6,494 nt of DNA, from assembly GCA_030150585.1 (NCBI GenBank), contig JASLFM010000465.1, positions 1 to 6,494 of the forward strand. The letters run 5' to 3'. Positions 4,213 through 6,494 of this stretch are shown here, in pieces. Source of the DNA: Acidovorax sp. (GTDB lineage: Bacteria; Pseudomonadota; Gammaproteobacteria; Burkholderiales; Burkholderiaceae_C). The number at the start of each line of letters is the position of its first letter. The first letter of the stretch is position 1. The translations under genes and the position numbers were made by a program. Under the pieces are notes generated by a model. The model did not search any database. It saw nothing but the letters and a program-made list of their open reading frames with translations, and had not been told where the DNA came from.

Positions 4213-6494
4213 ATGCTAGAGAAGTTCTTCGTCACAAGCGCTGCCCAGGGCGCATACAGCCCCGTCTGGGGCCATGATCCCTGGCTGGTGGCCCTGTCGG
4301 TCGCGCTGGCGGTGGCCTCGTCGGTCATGGCCCTGCACCTGGCGGGCCTGGCCCTGCGCACGCGCGACACCGTATTGCGCCGCACCATCGTCGCCTCGGG
4401 TTCGATCGCGCTGGGCTGCGGGGTCTGGGCCATGCACTTCGTGGGCATGCTGGCATTCGACCTGTGTGCTGCGGGCCAATTCAGCCCCGCGATCACGGCG
4501 CTGTCGGCCCTGCCCAGCCTGCTGGCCTCGTGGGTGGCTTTGACGGTGCTGGCACGCCAGCAGGTCGACGCGCGCTCGCTGTGGATTGGCGGCACGCTCG
4601 TGGGCGCGGGCATCGGGCTCATGCACTATGCGGGCATGGCCGCATCGCAGTTCGCGCCGAACATGCGCTATGACGTGGCGGGTTTCGTGGCATCCGTGGT
4701 GTACGCGGTGGCCGTTGCCACGGCGGCGCTGTGGTTGCGCTTTCGCCTGGAGCGCGTGGCCGGCATGCCGCGCTGGGCCGCCACCGTGCTCGGCGGCGTG
4801 GTCATGGGGCTCGCCATCGCGGGCATGCACTACATCGCCATGGCCGCGCTGCGCGTAGTGGGCACGCCCGTGTTCGGTGCCGCGCCGGGCACGCAAGCAC
4901 CCGCCTTGGCGCTGGCGATCGCCGTGGTGGCGCTGGTGGTGGGGCTCACAGCCACTGGCGTGAACGTGCAGCTGCGCTTCGGTCAGCTGCTGCGCGAGGC
5001 GCGGGCCACCGCCTCGCGCATGCGCGCACTGGTCGATACGGCGGTGGATGGCATCGTCATCATCGATGCGCACGGAACGGTGCGGCTGTTCAATGGTGCG
5101 GCCGAGCGGCTGCTGGGCTGGCGCGCCGACGAGGTGATCGGGCGCAATGTGAACATGCTCATGCCCCCGCCGCACCGCGAGGCGCACGACGGCTACCTGC
5201 ACCGCCACCTCGCCACGGGCCATTCCTCCATCATCGGCGTGGGGCGCGAGATCGAGGCCCTGCGCAAGGACGGTACCCTTGTGCCCATGCGGCTGGCCGT
5301 GGGCCGCGTGGACCAGCCCGGCGACCCCCTCTTCGTGGGCTTCCTGGTGGATTTGACCGAGCGCAAGGCGCTCGAGCGCGAGCGCGAGCGCGGCGAGCAG
5401 CAGTTGCGCTCGCTCGTGGGCAACCTGCCCGGCGTCGCCTTCCGCTGTGTCAATGACGTGCATGGCGGGGGGGACTGGCCCATGGTGTTCATCAGCGACG
5501 CGGTGGAGCAGCTCACGGGCTGGACCGCGCAGGATTTCGTGGAAGGCCGTGTGCATTTCGGCCACCTCATCGCCCCCGAGGATGCCGGCCCCATCGGGGC
5601 TGCAACAGCCTCTGCGCTGGAGCGGGGCGAGCCCTACCACATCGAATACCGCATCCGGACCCGCGACGGGCGTACGCGCTGGGTGTCCGAGAACGGCCGT
5701 GGCGTGCCCGACGGGCAAGGACGGGTGCGCTGGATCGACGGGGTGATCCTCGACATCACCGAGGCCAAGGCCCGCAATGCCGAGTTCGCGGGCACGGTGC
5801 AGGCCATCGGTCGTTCGCAGGCGGCGGCGGAGTTCGACCTGCAGGGCCACCTGATCGGTGCCAACGCCAATTTCCTCGCGCTCATGGGCTATACGCTGGA
5901 CGAGGTCATCGGCCAGCACCACAGGCTGTTCTGCGCGCCCGAGTTCGCGCGCAGCGACGCCTATCGCGCCTTCTGGCAGCGGCTGGCACGGGGTGAGTTC
6001 GAGGCCGGCGAGCACCAGCGCTTCGCCAAGGGCGGGCGCGAGGTGTGGATCCATGCCACCTACAACCCCATCTTCGATGCCGAGGGCAAGGTCTTCAAGG
6101 TCATCAAGTTCGCCACCGACCTCAGCGGCCGCCGCGCCATGGAGCAGGACCTGCGCAGCGCCAAGGAGCGCGCCGAGGCCGCCGCTGCCGCGCGCAGCAC
6201 CTTCCTGGCCAACATGAGCCACGAAATCCGCACGCCGATGAACGCCATCATCGGCTTCACCGAGGCGCTGCTCGACTCGCACCTGGACACCGCGCAGCGC
6301 CGCCAGCTCGGCACCGTGCACCATGCGGCGCGCTCCATGCTGCGCCTGCTCAACGACATTCTCGACACGGCCAAGCTCGAAAAAGGGGCCGTCGAACTCG
6401 AGATCGACGACTTCTCGCTGCGCGAGCTGTGCCAGCAGATCCTGGCCTCGCTGCGCATCGCGGCAGCCAAAAAGGGGCTGCCCCTGGTGCTCGA
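4213..6494 (+). CDS. Sensor histidine kinase: MHYT membrane sensor, three PAS domains, HisKA (3' end outside window)
   Basis: 760 codons are visible from ATG 4213 with no stop before the window end. The N-terminal 255 residues form about seven membrane helices with three repeats of the MHYT signature: M74-H-F-V, M137-H-Y-A and M205-H-Y-I. MHYT domains are proposed metal-binding sensors of O2, CO or NO. PAS1 (about 270-385) is FixL-like, with H325-D-G-Y-L-x-R331 and IIGVGR345 aligning with the haem-ligand His and the two regulatory Arg of Bradyrhizobium FixL. PAS2 plus PAC (about 397-520) and PAS3 (about 530-640, with KGGREVW and TYNPIFD) follow. HisKA begins near 660 with phosphoacceptor H670 in MSHEIRTPMN. 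The HATPase domain and any receiver domains would lie beyond the window. The start is chosen because homologues begin just before the first helix; TTG 4201 is an alternative, and no strong Shine-Dalgarno is seen. A seven-G run at 5467-5473 lies in PAS2. Confidence 0.92.
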   Translation, partial: MLEKFFVTSAAQGAYSPVWGHDPWLVALSVALAVASSVMALHLAGLALRTRDTVLRRTIVASGSIALGCGVWAMHFVGMLAFDLCAAGQFSPAITALSALPSLLASWVALTVLARQQVDARSLWIGGTLVGAGIGLMHYAGMAASQFAPNMRYDVAGFVASVVYAVAVATAALWLRFRLERVAGMPRWAATVLGGVVMGLAIAGMHYIAMAALRVVGTPVFGAAPGTQAPALALAIAVVALVVGLTATGVNVQLRFGQLLREARATASRMRALVDTAVDGIVIIDAHGTVRLFNGAAERLLGWRADEVIGRNVNMLMPPPHREAHDGYLHRHLATGHSSIIGVGREIEALRKDGTLVPMRLAVGRVDQPGDPLFVGFLVDLTERKALERERERGEQQLRSLVGNLPGVAFRCVNDVHGGGDWPMVFISDAVEQLTGWTAQDFVEGRVHFGHLIAPEDAGPIGAATASALERGEPYHIEYRIRTRDGRTRWVSENGRGVPDGQGRVRWIDGVILDITEAKARNAEFAGTVQAIGRSQAAAEFDLQGHLIGANANFLALMGYTLDEVIGQHHRLFCAPEFARSDAYRAFWQRLARGEFEAGEHQRFAKGGREVWIHATYNPIFDAEGKVFKVIKFATDLSGRRAMEQDLRSAKERAEAAAAARSTFLANMSHEIRTPMNAIIGFTEALLDSHLDTAQRRQLGTVHHAARSMLRLLNDILDTAKLEKGAVELEIDDFSLRELCQQILASLRIAAAKKGLPLVL

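Noticed and set aside
4216..6324. 702-codon open frame on the - strand opposite the sensor kinase
   Set aside because: It is antisense to a gene with clear MHYT, PAS and HisKA motifs. Its translation is His/Arg/Ala/Gly-rich low-complexity sequence without any domain, as expected from high-GC codon bias.

Overview
The window is very GC-rich with G/C-biased third codon positions, and every supported gene lies on the + strand. It looks like chromosome of a Comamonadaceae-type betaproteobacterium (Acidovorax/Comamonas/Delftia-like). The main clues are two short palindromic repeats, at 704-755 and 3638-3687, that I recall as dispersed repeats in that family, plus the protein types. The genus is inference from memory, not a database result.

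Layout: (1) 1-696, the 3' part of an SPFH/YdjI-like membrane-scaffold protein with a C-terminal SHOCT helix pair, cut by the window start; (2) 704-755, a short hairpin repeat; (3) 767-2281, a 504-residue protein with two zinc-ribbon + DUF4178 units, one C-terminal membrane helix and a Ser/Gly tail; (4) 2304-2525, a 73-residue two-helix DUF350 membrane protein with a good ribosome binding site; (5) 2531-4135, a spermidine-synthase-like (aminopropyltransferase) domain fused behind a multi-spanning membrane domain, carrying an in-frame translated palindromic repeat; (6) 4213 to the window end, a large sensor histidine kinase (MHYT membrane sensor, FixL-like PAS, two more PAS domains, HisKA), cut by the window end before its ATPase domain.

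Genes 1, 3, 4 and 5 are packed head to tail (70, 22 and 5 bases apart) and look like one operon. Their families (SPFH/YdjI, zinc ribbon with membrane anchor, DUF350, polyamine enzyme) recur around PspA-type envelope-stress genes in other bacteria, such as the ydjFGHI operon of Bacillus subtilis and the yjfIJKLMC cluster of E. coli. The reasonable inference is a membrane-protection or envelope-stress module with a membrane-tethered polyamine-type enzyme. The substrate and mechanism of this version are not evident from sequence. The MHYT/PAS kinase is separated by 77 bases and is probably an independent gene, possibly sensing redox or diatomic gas. The long reading frames on the - strand and in other + frames are codon-bias shadows.
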